Positions 1-10,156 are shown, counted from the first letter of the stretch. The stretch: 64,000 nucleotides of DNA from Mycolicibacterium peregrinum (GCF_001665625.1 NZ_LZSY01000020.1:1-64000), one strand, 5' to 3'. Notes: a model not told the origin generated them from the letters alone. Translations and numbers: made by a program.

Positions 1-6
1 AGGGTT

Positions 7-66
7 GCGCGCACTGCCCTTACTGGGCGCGCAGTCCCCTCACCGCCACCGCCGGCCAGTGCGCGC
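7..66. repeat. 10-bp inverted repeat
   Basis: A perfect 10-base inverted repeat (arms 7-16 and 57-66, GCGCGCACTG and its complement) is separated by 40 bases. It lies just beyond the 3' end of the transposase remnant. It could be a weak terminator or the remains of an element end. Nothing else is recognisable in bases 1-96. Confidence 0.35.
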
Positions 67-96
67 CGGCACAGGACATGAGTTGGGTCATTTGGC

Positions 97-1450
97 TTAG
101 TGCCTTGAGTTTTCGGTGCGGAGGGCGTTGAGGATCGCTTCGACCTCGGCGTTTACCGCGGGCGCGAAGGTCGTGACGGTGCCGTTGACGTCGATGGTGG
201 CCGAGCGTAGAGGTTTGAGGGTACGCAGGAACCGGCGTAGCGACAGGCCGGTGCGGGTCTGCACTTCGCGGCTTAGGGCCAGCGCGGTGAACACGATGGT
301 CAGGTGCGCTTCGATGGCATCGCGGGTGCGGGCGAACATCGGCCGGGCGGCAAGGTCAGTCTTGGACATGCGGAAGGTCTGCTCGATATGCCACAGGTCG
401 TGATAGCTGGCGATGACCTCGGCCGCGGGCATGAGCTCGGCGTCGATGTTGGTGACATAGCCTTTCAATCCGACCAGGCGACCCCGCCCGCGCCAGTGAT
501 GCCGCATCGAGTTGTTGTGCGCCGTTACAGGTTGTGACGAATCGTGGCGTGCGAGCAGCTTTATCGCCGTCGACGACGGCGCGGGCTTTGGCTTCCTGCA
601 GGTTGATGGTCTTGTTGTCGCGGACGGCTCGTTTGGTCGAGTACGCCCACACCGCCCGCCTCGACCGGGTGTGCACGGCGGGGTTCCAGACCGGTTCGGC
701 CTTGATTTTTGGGTTGCTGGTCTTGGTCGCGGCGGCGCGTTGATGACGCGGGGTGATGGTGTAAATGATCTGACCATCGGTGAAAACCTCACCGTGCCAA
801 TGGAAATGCGATTCCAGATCACCCGGGGCGTTGGTGACCCGAGAGCCGACGATGAACCGCAACCCGGTCTCATCGAGGGCCCCCAGTTTCGTCGCTGAGA
901 GCATCCCGGCGTCCGCGACGACGACCATGTCGGTGATCTGGTGGCGGTCTTGGAAGGCTTTCACGATCGGGATGATCGTGGTGCGGCCGAGTTCGGCCAG
1001 AATCCGGTCGACATCGAGCAGGCTGGTCGGTTCCACCACACGCGCAATCACCAAGTCCGGGAACACACGATCGTCGACCGCGGCGTCAAAACCCAGGTCG
1101 GCATAGACCCCGGCCAACACGTCGTAAAGCATTCCGCTGCAAGACTTGAGCACCCGCGGGATCGCGACCAGTCGCGCCCTACTCTGCCCATCAGCGGTAT
1201 CGGTGAACAGGGTCGCGGTCGGCGGGGGCACCACCTCGGTTTTGACGGCCTTCGGGGTGATTCCCAGATCCAGCTCACGATGGCCGTCATCGACCAACAG
1301 CTGACGGGCCTGCTCCATCAGCAGGCCCAGCTCGGCTTCATCACGGGCGGAGCCGATATGGCGAACAATCCGGCGCCGGCCATCGACCGACTCGACGATC
1401 TGCACCGCGGTGGCACCCGAGGCGGTACGCACTCGTCGAATCCAGACCAT
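97..1450 (-). pseudogene. IS1634-family transposase, frameshifted
   Basis: The reading frame starts with MVWIRRVR at 1450 and runs through a DDE-type IS4/IS1634-like transposase (for example MVVVADAGMLS and LDETGLRFIVGSRV). Coding continues to about 490 (SLARA), after which the expected continuation RLVGLKGYVTNIDAEL is found one frame over and runs to a stop at 97. One extra base near 481-491, in a C/G-rich run, explains the switch, so the transposase is probably inactive. The core HDLWHIEQTFRMSK of the C-terminal half is intact in the second frame. The ten bases AAGGCACTAA form the stop region and recur directly upstream of the start (about 1476-1485), as direct rather than inverted repeats, so I could not define element ends. 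A sequencing error cannot be excluded. Confidence 0.8.
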
Positions 1451-1701
1451 CCAGTGAGCCTACCGACACAATTTAGTGCCTTACAGGTGCACTAAACCAA
1501 CATAAAACCCTAGGTCAGCACGTCGCCCCCCAGATCTGACTAATGTGACCCAACTCAGGTCTCAGCGACCACATCGCGGCTTTGCGCCGTTGACCTGACC
1601 GCGCACGGACGATTAGACGCGCTCGCGCACTCCCAACCCACTCCCCGTCGTGGCAAACTACATTCCAGGCAACTGACAGCAAGTCCGAGGGGGAGTTGTT
1701 C

Positions 1702-2270
1702 ATGGTCGGGTGGAAAGCAATGGCATGTCTTGGCGCAGCCGCAGCGCTGGCGGCTGGCTGTGGAGGTCCTAGTCAGAGCCCCACAAAGAGCCCAACAAAC
1801 CCGTATCCAACGCCCGGCGACAAACCCCTGGCCGGTGTCAACGTAGGCGAATGCATCCCCTCGGCGAACGTCGCTCAGGATCTGCCTGGCAACGTCTACT
1901 CCGTGGCATGCCCAAAACCCAGCTCACCTACGAGCTGGCAGGCAAGGGTCTGGTCGAGAAGGGTTGCCCAGACGGTAAGACCCCCGATCAAGACACCGCG
2001 TATGCCACGGTGACCAGCACCGACGCGAAGACGCTTACCAATCCGAAACCGAAAACCATTTTGATGTGCTTCGCGCTGAACATGATTCCCGGAGAGTGCT
2101 ATTGGGAGACCAACGGGCACTTCAACCACGCGCCTTATTGCCAGTCGCTCGCGCCACGATTTCGCGTGGTCAGCCAAACCCCAGACCCGGACGGACCCTG
2201 CGACCCGGCACACACTCGTTACACCTTCCCCGTGCCAGCACGCACGATCTGCCTCGAGCCGGTCAGTTAG
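1702..2270 (+). pseudogene. Secreted Cys-rich lipoprotein, frameshifted
   Basis: The ATG at 1702 opens a lipoprotein signal peptide with lipobox LAAGC (Cys about residue 21), followed by a Ser/Pro/Thr linker and GECIPSANV. The frame changes at CCCAAAACCC (1911-1920). Before it the protein reads VYSVACP; after it a frame one base back continues LTYELAGKGLVEKGCPDGK to the stop at 2270. The second part carries regularly spaced cysteines and ends RTICLEPVS. The cysteine layout matches that of the intact lipoprotein at 57359-57886, so both probably belong to one mycobacterial lipoprotein family of unknown function. The 1-base difference in a homopolymer could be real decay or a sequencing slip; an upstream in-frame TTG at 1696 is the alternative start. 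Confidence 0.6.
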
Positions 2271-2279
2271 CCTCAGCTG

Positions 2280-2843
2280 ATGTCGAATACGCCTGAGCCC
2301 CAGGCATATTCAGGCCTTCCTCCGGGAGCACCAGAGTCCACGCCGCCACCTCGGCCTCCCGATGAGCCACAATTCCAGGTGCGCGTTGCCAAGCACACCG
2401 GGTTGCTGCTGGTGTGGTTCAACCAGCGACGAACCGTGGTGGGCAGCTATGTGGAGTGTGCGGCAGCAATCAGTGCGGCACAGCTTCACAACTGGGCTAC
2501 CGGCTGGCGGAGCGTCGGATCTCTGCTGCGGAACCCGATCTCGCTGCGCGCCAATGCGAATGCCCGCAAGACATTGCGGCAGCAGGCCGAGCAGGCCAGC
2601 GCCTACTCGCAGTGGTGGGCAACCTATTACGGCGCCGGTGATCCGCACACCAAGATTTGGTCGCCGCCGCCGGCTCCGCCGGCCCGCCGAAAGTGGTGGC
2701 TGTGGATCCCGCTGGGCATCGTCGGACTCATCGTGGCGCTGATCGTGTTGATCTTCGTCATCGCTCTCATCTCGGTCATCATCGACCGCATCAACCCCGA
2801 CCCGAAATCGAGCACGTACGGGCAGTCCGGCATCGAAAGGTAG
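2280..2843 (+). CDS. Single-pass membrane protein of unknown function
   Basis: This is a 187-residue protein beginning ten bases after the lipoprotein stop. The N-terminal 30 residues are Pro-rich and the middle is a soluble helical segment with many Ala/Gln. A strong transmembrane helix (about residues 139-168, WLWIPLGIVGLIVALIVLIF) follows a Pro/Ala linker and Arg-Arg-Lys. The tail is about 20 residues. I do not recognise the family. Its closeness to the lipoprotein suggests one transcript. It lies outside the conserved ESX genes, so a link to secretion is only a guess. Confidence 0.6.
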   Translation: MSNTPEPQAYSGLPPGAPESTPPPRPPDEPQFQVRVAKHTGLLLVWFNQRRTVVGSYVECAAAISAAQLHNWATGWRSVGSLLRNPISLRANANARKTLRQQAEQASAYSQWWATYYGAGDPHTKIWSPPPAPPARRKWWLWIPLGIVGLIVALIVLIFVIALISVIIDRINPDPKSSTYGQSGIER

Positions 2844-2931
2844 AGACCCGAGACTGGAACTCCTACCGACCAGCCCTCGCTGCGTCAAAGGTCGCCTGGT
2901 GCCCGAAGGCTCTCGCCGAACACCCAAGCGT

Positions 2932-3774
2932 CTAATTGGACGACGCTTCACCCGAATTCTGGGTGGGGGCACCCGCCTGCGGTGCACTTTGGGCTCCGCC
3001 ATGTCCATAGCTCGGGATGCCGGGATCGGGGGCGGCGGCTGCAGCCGGTGCGCCTGCCGATCCCCGCTGTTGTGGAGCTGGCGGATAGCCGCCGTACTGT
3101 GCGTACCGCTCCCGCAGCGCCTCATAGGACTCCTGGGCGGCGTCGGCGGCCTGACCGCGCGTACCGGCCGTGCCCCGCGCGTCAGCGGTTGCCGCACTCT
3201 GCCCCTGCCCGTACGCGATCCCCTGCCCGGCGGCGGCAGTCTGCGGTGGCGCCTGCTGCTGATATTGCATGGCGTAGGCCTGATAGGCCTGGGTGTACTG
3301 GGTGTAGGCGGCGTAGTCGGGCCCGCTGTCGGGCGCACTGTCTTTGGCCCGGCCCTCCATCACCAGGGCGGCCACCGCCGCGATGGCCTGCAGGGCGTTG
3401 ACCACGACGACAACGGCCATCGCCCAACCGGATCCATCGGCCTTGATCCACATGCTCAAACCACTGAGGAAACCCGTCACCGCGAATGCGGCCACAATCC
3501 AGCCGTGCCGGTCCTGCCCGGGTATCCAGCCCACCCCGGTGATCGCCGCGGCCAGCACGCTGAACCAGACGACCCAGCCGGGGAGCGTCGGCGCACCGAA
3601 GCTGACGCCGAAGGTCACCACACCGAGCACTGCGACGGTCATCCAGAAGATATTGGCGCGCTGGGCATTATCGTTCATCGCCGCCGCGGTACTGAACGAA
3701 TACTCGCCGTATGCGTCGTTGGGCGCACCGTATCCGCCGCCGTATTGCGGCTGGTAGCCCTTCGGATAGGTCAT
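2932..3774 (-). CDS. DUF5336-type membrane protein (34 kDa antigen family)
   Basis: The protein has 280 residues. The start is placed at the ATG at 3774 (MTYPKGYQPQYGGG), which has GGGAGCG just upstream; the frame is open further but without a good start. A Gly/Tyr/Gln-rich N-terminus is followed by four predicted membrane helices (roughly residues 40-155) and a long Ala/Gln/Gly/Pro-rich tail with YTQAYQAYAMQYQQQ-type repeats. This pattern matches the actinobacterial family that includes the M. tuberculosis Rv0954 and M. avium 34 kDa antigens, found at the cell envelope and of unsettled function. It points the same way as eccE but is separated from it by about 60 bases. Confidence 0.65.
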   Translation of the reverse strand: MTYPKGYQPQYGGGYGAPNDAYGEYSFSTAAAMNDNAQRANIFWMTVAVLGVVTFGVSFGAPTLPGWVVWFSVLAAAITGVGWIPGQDRHGWIVAAFAVTGFLSGLSMWIKADGSGWAMAVVVVVNALQAIAAVAALVMEGRAKDSAPDSGPDYAAYTQYTQAYQAYAMQYQQQAPPQTAAAGQGIAYGQGQSAATADARGTAGTRGQAADAAQESYEALRERYAQYGGYPPAPQQRGSAGAPAAAAAPDPGIPSYGHGGAQSAPQAGAPTQNSGEASSN

Positions 3775-3832
3775 GGTCGCTCCCTGTGTGTTCGATCGAC
3801 TTTGACGCGCTCCCAGCAATCAACCTAATAGG

Positions 3833-5500
3833 TCAGTCGGCGGAATCGAACGAGGATTTGATGTATCGCATCTCGTCGTCGGTGGCCACCATCGTCACGA
3901 CTGCCGCACCCGAACGGGTCCCGACGCGCACCACGTCCCGGTCGGCGTCGATCAGCTGCAACGCCACGTTTGCGCCGCGTGACGGCCGCGCATGCGGTGG
4001 TTTCACCACGATTGCGGTGACTCCGACGCGGACTCCTTGTTCGGCGACCCCGTCGAACATCTCCACCGAGTAATTGCGATCCGAGCCGGCCTGCATGGAA
4101 CCTCGGTTGAAGTCGCTGACCCACAACAGGTTCTGGTCGCCAACCTGCTCGACCATGTCTCGCCAGGCCGCGGGCCTGCGGGTGTGCACGCGTACCCGCG
4201 CCCCCAGCGCCAGCGACCGGAGCACCGCTTGCTGGGCCAGGTGCAGGGTCCCGCAGATCTCGACCCGCTCGATCTGCGGACCGAACAACGGCAGCGCCAC
4301 GGCTCGGCCGTGATCGTCGGCACCGATGACCTGCCCGCACCCCGACACCGGAATGGCCAGATCTGCCAGCACGTGCTCCGGGCCCGATGCCCACCTTTCG
4401 ATCAACCGTCGCGGCGGCGGCAGCGGCAGGCTGGAGACCAGCGCCGAATACTGGTAGCCGCGTAGGGGGCTCACGCCGCGCAACCGCACCCGGGTGCGCC
4501 CGTGACTGTCGAACCGGGCCAGGCCCCGAATCTTGATGCCGCCGTTGCGGTCGTCGCGGCGCAACGAGATACACACCGTGGTCGAGTAACTGGGAATGGT
4601 CCACAGCAGACCCAGTCCGGCGGTGGTGAACATCGATGGCTTCACCGAGAAGCTCCGCAGCTGGAAGCGGCCCTCCTCGCAGGTGAACCAGGTTTCTTCC
4701 ACACCGTGCAACGCGACGCCGTCGGACAGTTGATTGGTGGCCAACGCGATCTCGCTGGCGGTCATGATCTGAGGCCGCATGCCTGCTTCGGCGAGCCGGT
4801 TGGCCACCCGCCTGGTGGCCGTGGCCGCAGTCCGGATGATGCCTTCCCGACCACCACCCCGATTGCGCACCGCATCCGGGCACAACGTCGGGTCGAACCG
4901 GACAGCCACCCAGACATTGCGCTGCGCGATCGCAGGAAGGGGACCCAGCACCGCGTCGTAGATGGCTGCGATGTGCCCATGCCCCTGCGAACGGGCGCCC
5001 TGGCTGATCACGTCGATGGAGTCGAGGGTGATATCGAACTGCTGCAGGCAGTCCGCCACCATCTGGATCGACACCATGTCGCCCGACACCGTGACACCGG
5101 GCTCCATGACCGTCATCGCCTGCCGGTTCTCCTGAATCCGCACCAGCGACAGCAGAGTTTTGCCGTCCCAGTGGAACCCGATCTGGGTACCGTCGCCGAG
5201 TTCGGCGTCGAACGGCTCCAAGCGGACCTTGCGCGAGGCCCGGCGCCGCCGTTGGCGGGAGTAGCTCCACCGGGCCGCGACCCAGCGGGGCAGCGTATTC
5301 CCGCGCACCCGAACGACGAACAACAGCGCCACGCCCAGACCGGCGGCAGCCCCATACCAGCCCGGCTGGTGCAGCAGCAGCGCGACGGTCAGCCCGATGG
5401 CGATGAACAACTGGACCAACAGCAGGTCGAGTAGCGGCAGTATCCGCTGCGGCGCAATGCCGGCTGTCGCCGTGAATTCCCCTGGCTCAGCCGTGTCCAC
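3833..5500 (-). CDS. eccE: ESX core component EccE
   Basis: This protein has about 555 residues, a usual EccE size. Two hydrophobic helices near the N-terminus (LLDLLLVQLFIAIGLTVALLL, then a second in GAAAGLGVALLFVVRV) are followed by a long soluble domain, as in EccE, the outermost subunit of the ESX inner-membrane complex. EccE binds the EccB-EccC-EccD core on the periplasmic side. The start is uncertain: the GTG at 5500 leaves a short tail before the first helix, and a TTG at 5533 would add 11 residues. The gene is transcribed away from eccB, an unusual arrangement because eccE usually ends the operon next to mycP. Confidence 0.85.
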   Translation of the reverse strand: MDTAEPGEFTATAGIAPQRILPLLDLLLVQLFIAIGLTVALLLHQPGWYGAAAGLGVALLFVVRVRGNTLPRWVAARWSYSRQRRRRASRKVRLEPFDAELGDGTQIGFHWDGKTLLSLVRIQENRQAMTVMEPGVTVSGDMVSIQMVADCLQQFDITLDSIDVISQGARSQGHGHIAAIYDAVLGPLPAIAQRNVWVAVRFDPTLCPDAVRNRGGGREGIIRTAATATRRVANRLAEAGMRPQIMTASEIALATNQLSDGVALHGVEETWFTCEEGRFQLRSFSVKPSMFTTAGLGLLWTIPSYSTTVCISLRRDDRNGGIKIRGLARFDSHGRTRVRLRGVSPLRGYQYSALVSSLPLPPPRRLIERWASGPEHVLADLAIPVSGCGQVIGADDHGRAVALPLFGPQIERVEICGTLHLAQQAVLRSLALGARVRVHTRRPAAWRDMVEQVGDQNLLWVSDFNRGSMQAGSDRNYSVEMFDGVAEQGVRVGVTAIVVKPPHARPSRGANVALQLIDADRDVVRVGTRSGAAVVTMVATDDEMRYIKSSFDSAD

Positions 5501-5597
5501 TCGGCCCGATTGAGCCCTCCTCCGACCCTTCAACGCCCCCGGCCCCTCGTTCCCTGAGCGATTGCTTTCGGCGTCAGCCGCTCACCAACCTGTGCTG

Positions 5598-5646
5598 TAC
5601 CCTGATCGTGCCCTTGGGCTAACTGCTCCTCACCTGCGTAGGAGCA
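5598..5646 (+). promoter_or_regulatory. Candidate eccB promoter and leader hairpin
   Basis: The 140-base gap between the divergent eccE and eccB contains TACCCT (5598-5603), a plausible mycobacterial -10 box (TANNNT). The same bases TACCCTGA also occur upstream of eccC. Downstream lies a 7-base inverted repeat TGCTCCT/AGGAGCA (5624-5630 and 5640-5646) with a 9-base spacer, which could be an operator or an RNA hairpin in the leader. No convincing -35 box was seen. Confidence 0.35.
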
Positions 5647-5674
5647 ATTAAACAGAGGCTGACGGGGGGCAGCT

Positions 5675-7183
5675 ATGCCAGCGCAAGTTACCACGCGCGC
5701 ACAGGTCAACGGGTATCGGTTCCTGATCCGACGCTTGGAACATGCGTTGATTCGCGGAGACTCGCGCATGATCCATGACCCTATGCGTGGCCAGATGCGG
5801 GCACTTCTGGTGGGCGTCGTGATTTCCATCCTGATCGCCGGGGCGGCCGGTGTGCTGGCCTTCTTCAAGCCGATGCCCAACTTCGGCAACTCCACGATCA
5901 TGCTCAGCAAATCGAACGGCACGCTGTTCGTACGCATCGGTGATCGGTTGCACCCAGCGTTGAACCTGGCCTCGGCGCGTCTCATCGCAGGTAAGGCCGA
6001 CCCGCCCAAACAGGTGGACGACAAGTTCCTCAACACCGTCCCGTTAGGTCCCATGGTGGGGGTGGTTGGTGCACCTGCCGCCATCCACCAGGGCGACGAC
6101 ATGGGCATGTCCTCGTGGACCGTCTGTGACAGCACCCAGACCCCGAAAGTGACCGAGACCGTCGGATCCTTCGCCGTCGAAACAACGGTGTTGGCCAACA
6201 ACCCCGTGCTGACCGCTGACATTCGTGCCGCCGCGCCGTCCCAGATGCTGTTGACCCAGGCGGGCGACACCACCTTCCTGATCTACAACGGCGTGCGGGC
6301 ACCGATCGACCCGACGAACCCCGTCCTGCACAGCGCGCTGCGGTTGGACGGTGCCGAGGTCCGTGAGATGTCCACCGGGCTGCTCAATGCGTTCCCGCTC
6401 GTCGACCCGATCGTGCCGGTCACCATCGACGGGGTCGGCCAATCCACCGGCTATCTTCCCGCGAAGTACCGGATCGGTTCGATCGTCAAGTCGGTCGATT
6501 CCCGCGGCGAACAACTGTACGTAGTCCTGCGTGACGGCCTCCAACCGATTTCGGAGGCGACGGCCGACATCATCCGCTACGGCGACCACATGTCGCCGTC
6601 GGTTGCCGAAGCCGAACCCGTCTCACCTGCCGTAGTCAGCGACGTCCCGAACGTGCACACTCTGCACGTCGATCACTACCCCACTGCCGCACCGGAATTC
6701 ATCAGCACCGAACCGGACCGAGTGGTGTGCATGTCGTGGCAGCGCGGAAACACCGCGGCCGAGGCCACCACCCGGCTCCTGGTAGGCCATCGCCTGCCGC
6801 TTCCCAAAGATGCGCTCCCGGTGCGGCTCGCCACCGCCGACGGCAAAGGGCCGGGCCTCGATTACGCCTATCTCAAACCTGGCAGCGGCGAGTACGTACA
6901 GGCAACCGGGGGCGAACCCGACAGCCGCGCCATGGGGCAGCTCTTCTACATCGCCGACACCGGCGTGCGCTACCACATCAAAGACCTGCCGACTTCCGCC
7001 GCACTGGGCGTGGTCGGTGTCAAGGATCCCGATGGCCCCAACGAGGTTCCGCAGTCCGCGCCGTGGCCGGTGATCAGTTTGCTGCCACCAGGGCCCGAGC
7101 TATCACAGCAGGCCGCGCTCATCGCCCACGACGGGATGGCGGCCGATCCCGACGGTTTCAAGGTGAACCCGCCGAAGGGGTGA
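5675..7183 (+). CDS. eccB: ESX core component EccB
   Basis: The protein has 502 residues, the normal EccB length. It starts at the ATG at 5675 behind a run of G (GGGGGGCAG). The N-terminus (TTRAQVNGYRFLIRRLEHAL) is the EccB signature that contacts EccC. It is followed by one transmembrane helix at about residues 43-64 and a large periplasmic domain with the R1-R4 repeat-like folds. Cys pairs in this domain (SWTVCDSTQ and VVCMSWQRG) fit the conserved EccB disulfide. EccB is a bitopic subunit of the inner-membrane secretion complex and has been proposed to hydrolyse ATP. The next gene begins 41 bases after the stop. Confidence 0.95.
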   Translation: MPAQVTTRAQVNGYRFLIRRLEHALIRGDSRMIHDPMRGQMRALLVGVVISILIAGAAGVLAFFKPMPNFGNSTIMLSKSNGTLFVRIGDRLHPALNLASARLIAGKADPPKQVDDKFLNTVPLGPMVGVVGAPAAIHQGDDMGMSSWTVCDSTQTPKVTETVGSFAVETTVLANNPVLTADIRAAAPSQMLLTQAGDTTFLIYNGVRAPIDPTNPVLHSALRLDGAEVREMSTGLLNAFPLVDPIVPVTIDGVGQSTGYLPAKYRIGSIVKSVDSRGEQLYVVLRDGLQPISEATADIIRYGDHMSPSVAEAEPVSPAVVSDVPNVHTLHVDHYPTAAPEFISTEPDRVVCMSWQRGNTAAEATTRLLVGHRLPLPKDALPVRLATADGKGPGLDYAYLKPGSGEYVQATGGEPDSRAMGQLFYIADTGVRYHIKDLPTSAALGVVGVKDPDGPNEVPQSAPWPVISLLPPGPELSQQAALIAHDGMAADPDGFKVNPPKG

Positions 7184-7224
7184 GTTCGTCGCAAAGTGAC
7201 ATCGGCAGTTGCTCTGGGGGGGAA

Positions 7225-8607
7225 TTGACGGATAACCCTGTGGATGCGCCGCTGCCGGCGCCGCTGACCTTGTGGGCACGTGTTGCCGCGATGAAGGCCG
7301 TTTATGCGCTGTGGGACGACGACTCCGGTGACATTTCGGATCCGCACAGTCCTGCCGGTGTGCTCACCGGTGGCCGCATGCTGGTGGGGTTCGGGAGCGA
7401 AGACTGGTTCGAGATCGTGCGCTATTCCGGTGACCGTGCGGTGATGTTCGGTGACTCTGAGGGATGCTCATCGATCCTGTCGAACGTTCCCGCCCCCATC
7501 GACCTGCTCGCCTACGCGCCGGCGTGGCTACCCATCGAGGTATTGTCCCCGAAGGTAATTCGTGACGAAGTCAGCTTTGTCCACTGGCAGGACGGTGGCC
7601 ACCACCATCGGGCGCCGGTGGTGGCGGATACCCCTGACGCAGGGCTCTTCGGCGCGTTTCTCGGCATCGACGGTGTCTTTGATTCACTTGTGACAGAGGG
7701 GTTTATCGAGTTCGACACCGAGATGTCAGACGAGATCGCCTTGTACTCGGAGACCATCCAGGCCAAGGACGGCATCGCGGTCTCGGATCCCGGTCCGGAA
7801 CTCGGTTGGGCGGATTTCTCTGCGGAACCGGCCGCAGCACCGTTCTATGACGAATATGCACCGCTCCGAGAGCTGCTCGAGGGCGCCGACGCCTACTCCG
7901 TCACCCCAGCACAACTCCTGGCCTTAGCAGCAATCAAGGGGCGCAGCAATATCGATGCGGCAACCCGGTGGCTTGCCGCGTGCGGTGTCATGGCGGGTTC
8001 GGTCCCGCCGTGTGAACCGGATCCCGACCCCTTCACCGGGATACGAAATCGGCGCAAACTCACTGAGACGCAACACCTCGACCAGGTGAAGGACTGGTTG
8101 ATGACGTCGCGAGAGAGGCCCCGGCCACCTTTACCGGTGTCGAGCGTGCTCGGCAGTGTCGTCGGGGCGATACTGCCGATGGTGCCGGACGGCGCGGAGT
8201 TCGACGTCACAGCTGCGGCAGACGGTGCTTCCGTTCAACTGTCATCGAACGTCTTCACTGAGTTCCCGACGATCGCCGAGGCGCTGACGGCCGACGACGT
8301 CTACGAATTGCAGAAGGAATGGGGTCGGCTCGAACCCATCTACTCCCGGCTGATGAAGCTGTGGGAGTCCGAGCGCGATCCTCACCATGGCTCGTGGATG
8401 TTCATCAGACTCATGATGAGCGACGGTCGTCTCCATATCGAGCGTGCCTATGATCACTGGCCGGCCTGGTTTCCCGATGAACCTGCGGGTCTCGTCCTGA
8501 ACCGGGAACGCTTGATCAACGAATTCGGTTCACGCTCATCGCAATGGCGCCCGGCATGGTTCGACGGCCTACTTGACGGCTACGCATTGGAAGACGTCGT
8601 CTGGTGA
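7225..8607 (+). CDS. Immunity-like protein of unknown function
   Basis: The protein has 460 residues. I chose the TTG at 7225 because six G bases lie just before it and the frame upstream overlaps eccB. No signal peptide or membrane helix is visible, so it is probably cytosolic. Two modules can be seen. Residues about 60-130 read IVRYSGDRAVMFG ... APAWLP ... SFVHWQDG; the C-terminal 80 residues read WMFIRLMMSDGRLHIERAYD ... WRPAWFDGLL. Both modules have counterparts in the 505-residue protein at 25630-27147, in the opposite order. Such modules recur in immunity proteins of actinobacterial toxin loci. That role is inferred; no standard ESX component fits here. Confidence 0.6.
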   Translation: MTDNPVDAPLPAPLTLWARVAAMKAVYALWDDDSGDISDPHSPAGVLTGGRMLVGFGSEDWFEIVRYSGDRAVMFGDSEGCSSILSNVPAPIDLLAYAPAWLPIEVLSPKVIRDEVSFVHWQDGGHHHRAPVVADTPDAGLFGAFLGIDGVFDSLVTEGFIEFDTEMSDEIALYSETIQAKDGIAVSDPGPELGWADFSAEPAAAPFYDEYAPLRELLEGADAYSVTPAQLLALAAIKGRSNIDAATRWLAACGVMAGSVPPCEPDPDPFTGIRNRRKLTETQHLDQVKDWLMTSRERPRPPLPVSSVLGSVVGAILPMVPDGAEFDVTAAADGASVQLSSNVFTEFPTIAEALTADDVYELQKEWGRLEPIYSRLMKLWESERDPHHGSWMFIRLMMSDGRLHIERAYDHWPAWFPDEPAGLVLNRERLINEFGSRSSQWRPAWFDGLLDGYALEDVVW

Positions 8608-8623
8608 TCGGGCGATAAGCGGG

Positions 8624-10123
8624 CTAGATCCGCAATTCCCGGAAGAACGCGTACAACCCGATGATCCAGCAGGCCAACGGAAACACCAGACCGATGGCGA
8701 GGTACTCGAGGAGCTCCACCCGCCGCCGCATCACCGGCGAGAACTCCAGCCGCGGCGCGACCAGCCCCGTCAGTACCACCAGGACCAGCAACCCGACAGC
8801 GGCCACGGCCCCGTTGACCTGCCACCCGTCCAGGTGGGTAGCGGTTTTGACGATCATCGCCAATGCGACGACCAGCCCGCCGCCGATCAACATGGCCGAC
8901 TGGACCAGGTCGTGGTGGCTGCGTCCACGAAGACACAGAACCGTGGCCACGGCGATGGAGAAAGCCGTTCCCTGCCAATAGAATTCGTTGCTCAAGTCGA
9001 CTGCCAGATAGCAGCCGATCGTTGCCGCGATCGCTGCGGCGGCAATGATTCCGCTCAGGTACTCGTTGGCGCGGCGGACCCGTTCGGTCATTCCCTCCTC
9101 GGTGGGGATGACCTGCTTGCCGATGGCATTGACGCCCTCCACCGTGGTGCCGCCCTGGGTCTCGATGTCGTCGAGAGGCTCCCCGGCGGTGGGGACCCGT
9201 GGCACCGGCAACTTGGACAACATGATGGTGGCCCGCGGCGCCAGATAGACCACGATCACCGCGACCGTGGCCAGAATCGCTCCGACCGATCTCGGATTGG
9301 GGTGCAACAACATCGCGGCCACGGCCGCGGGCGCGCACAACACCGACACGGCGATGACCGCGGTGTACAACGCCCGGCCGCGGCCGGAGATGAGCAGAAC
9401 CAACAGGGCGACGATCGCGGTGAGACCCAACGCCATCGGCAGTGCCGCGACGCCGTGACCGCCCGGGATCACGTACAGCGCACCGCCGAACACCAGCGGC
9501 AGTGCGACGCCGCCGAGCCAGGCCGACTTGTTGCCGTCACCGGTCCGGTACGGCAGCGCGCAGGCAACGGTGGCGCACACTATGCCGGCCAGCAGCGTCG
9601 CGATCGCCGCGACCGGTACCGCGGGCAGCAGCGAGACCGCTGTTTGCCTGGGCAGCAGCGCTGCCACCACGGCGCCCAGCCCGACGCTCAGGCCGAACCA
9701 CGTTGCGATCCAAGCATTGTCGGTGAACCACTGACGACGATTGTCAACCTCGCGGGAGACCATTTCGACGTCGTCGAACAAGAGCGGCGCGGCGGGAACA
9801 CCCACCTCCCGCACCACCAGCATCTCGCCGTCGTAGATGCCGGCCTCTGCCAGCGATCGATTCGGGTCGATTGCCGTACCGCCGAGCCGCGCGAAGGTCC
9901 ATTTGCCTTCGCTGTTGTCGAACTCGACGTCGTCGGTTCCGCTGTGTATCGGCACTTGATCGTTCGCCAGGTCGATGACGTCGTTGATCACCGCAGCGAT
10001 GCTGGTGTGTGTCGGCAATCCGACATCCAGCAGCATTCCGCCCACGAGTACCGCGATCCGGCTCAACTCCTGCTCGGATTCGGATTCAGAATCCAACTCC
10101 GACAGCGACGGCGGCAGCGTCAT
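8624..10123 (-). CDS. eccD: ESX core component EccD (first copy)
   Basis: The protein has 499 residues. The N-terminal 100 or so residues form the ubiquitin-like domain of EccD (ISRIAVLVGG-type start, ending GEMLVVREVG). About eleven hydrophobic helices follow, interrupted by the cytosolic loop with LPVPRVPTAGEPLDD. The tail RRRVELLEYLAIGL...LYAFFRELRI is typical of ESX-1-like EccD. EccD forms the dimeric membrane ring of the T7SS core. This copy is transcribed against eccC and ends 16 bases from the 460-residue gene. A second, quite different EccD lies downstream of eccC, so the locus has two. Confidence 0.92.
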   Translation of the reverse strand: MTLPPSLSELDSESESEQELSRIAVLVGGMLLDVGLPTHTSIAAVINDVIDLANDQVPIHSGTDDVEFDNSEGKWTFARLGGTAIDPNRSLAEAGIYDGEMLVVREVGVPAAPLLFDDVEMVSREVDNRRQWFTDNAWIATWFGLSVGLGAVVAALLPRQTAVSLLPAVPVAAIATLLAGIVCATVACALPYRTGDGNKSAWLGGVALPLVFGGALYVIPGGHGVAALPMALGLTAIVALLVLLISGRGRALYTAVIAVSVLCAPAAVAAMLLHPNPRSVGAILATVAVIVVYLAPRATIMLSKLPVPRVPTAGEPLDDIETQGGTTVEGVNAIGKQVIPTEEGMTERVRRANEYLSGIIAAAAIAATIGCYLAVDLSNEFYWQGTAFSIAVATVLCLRGRSHHDLVQSAMLIGGGLVVALAMIVKTATHLDGWQVNGAVAAVGLLVLVVLTGLVAPRLEFSPVMRRRVELLEYLAIGLVFPLACWIIGLYAFFRELRI

Positions 10124-10156
10124 CGGATAGTGCCTCCCAGCTCGCGAACCTGATGG

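Noticed and set aside
97..1450. Programmed frameshift in the IS1634-type transposase
   Set aside because: This family normally makes its transposase from one frame, and no slippery sequence typical of programmed shifts was seen.
3825..5270. Long open frame overlapping eccE in another frame
   Set aside because: It is Arg/Gly/His-rich with no family features and lies on a clear EccE coding frame; high GC gives such shadows.
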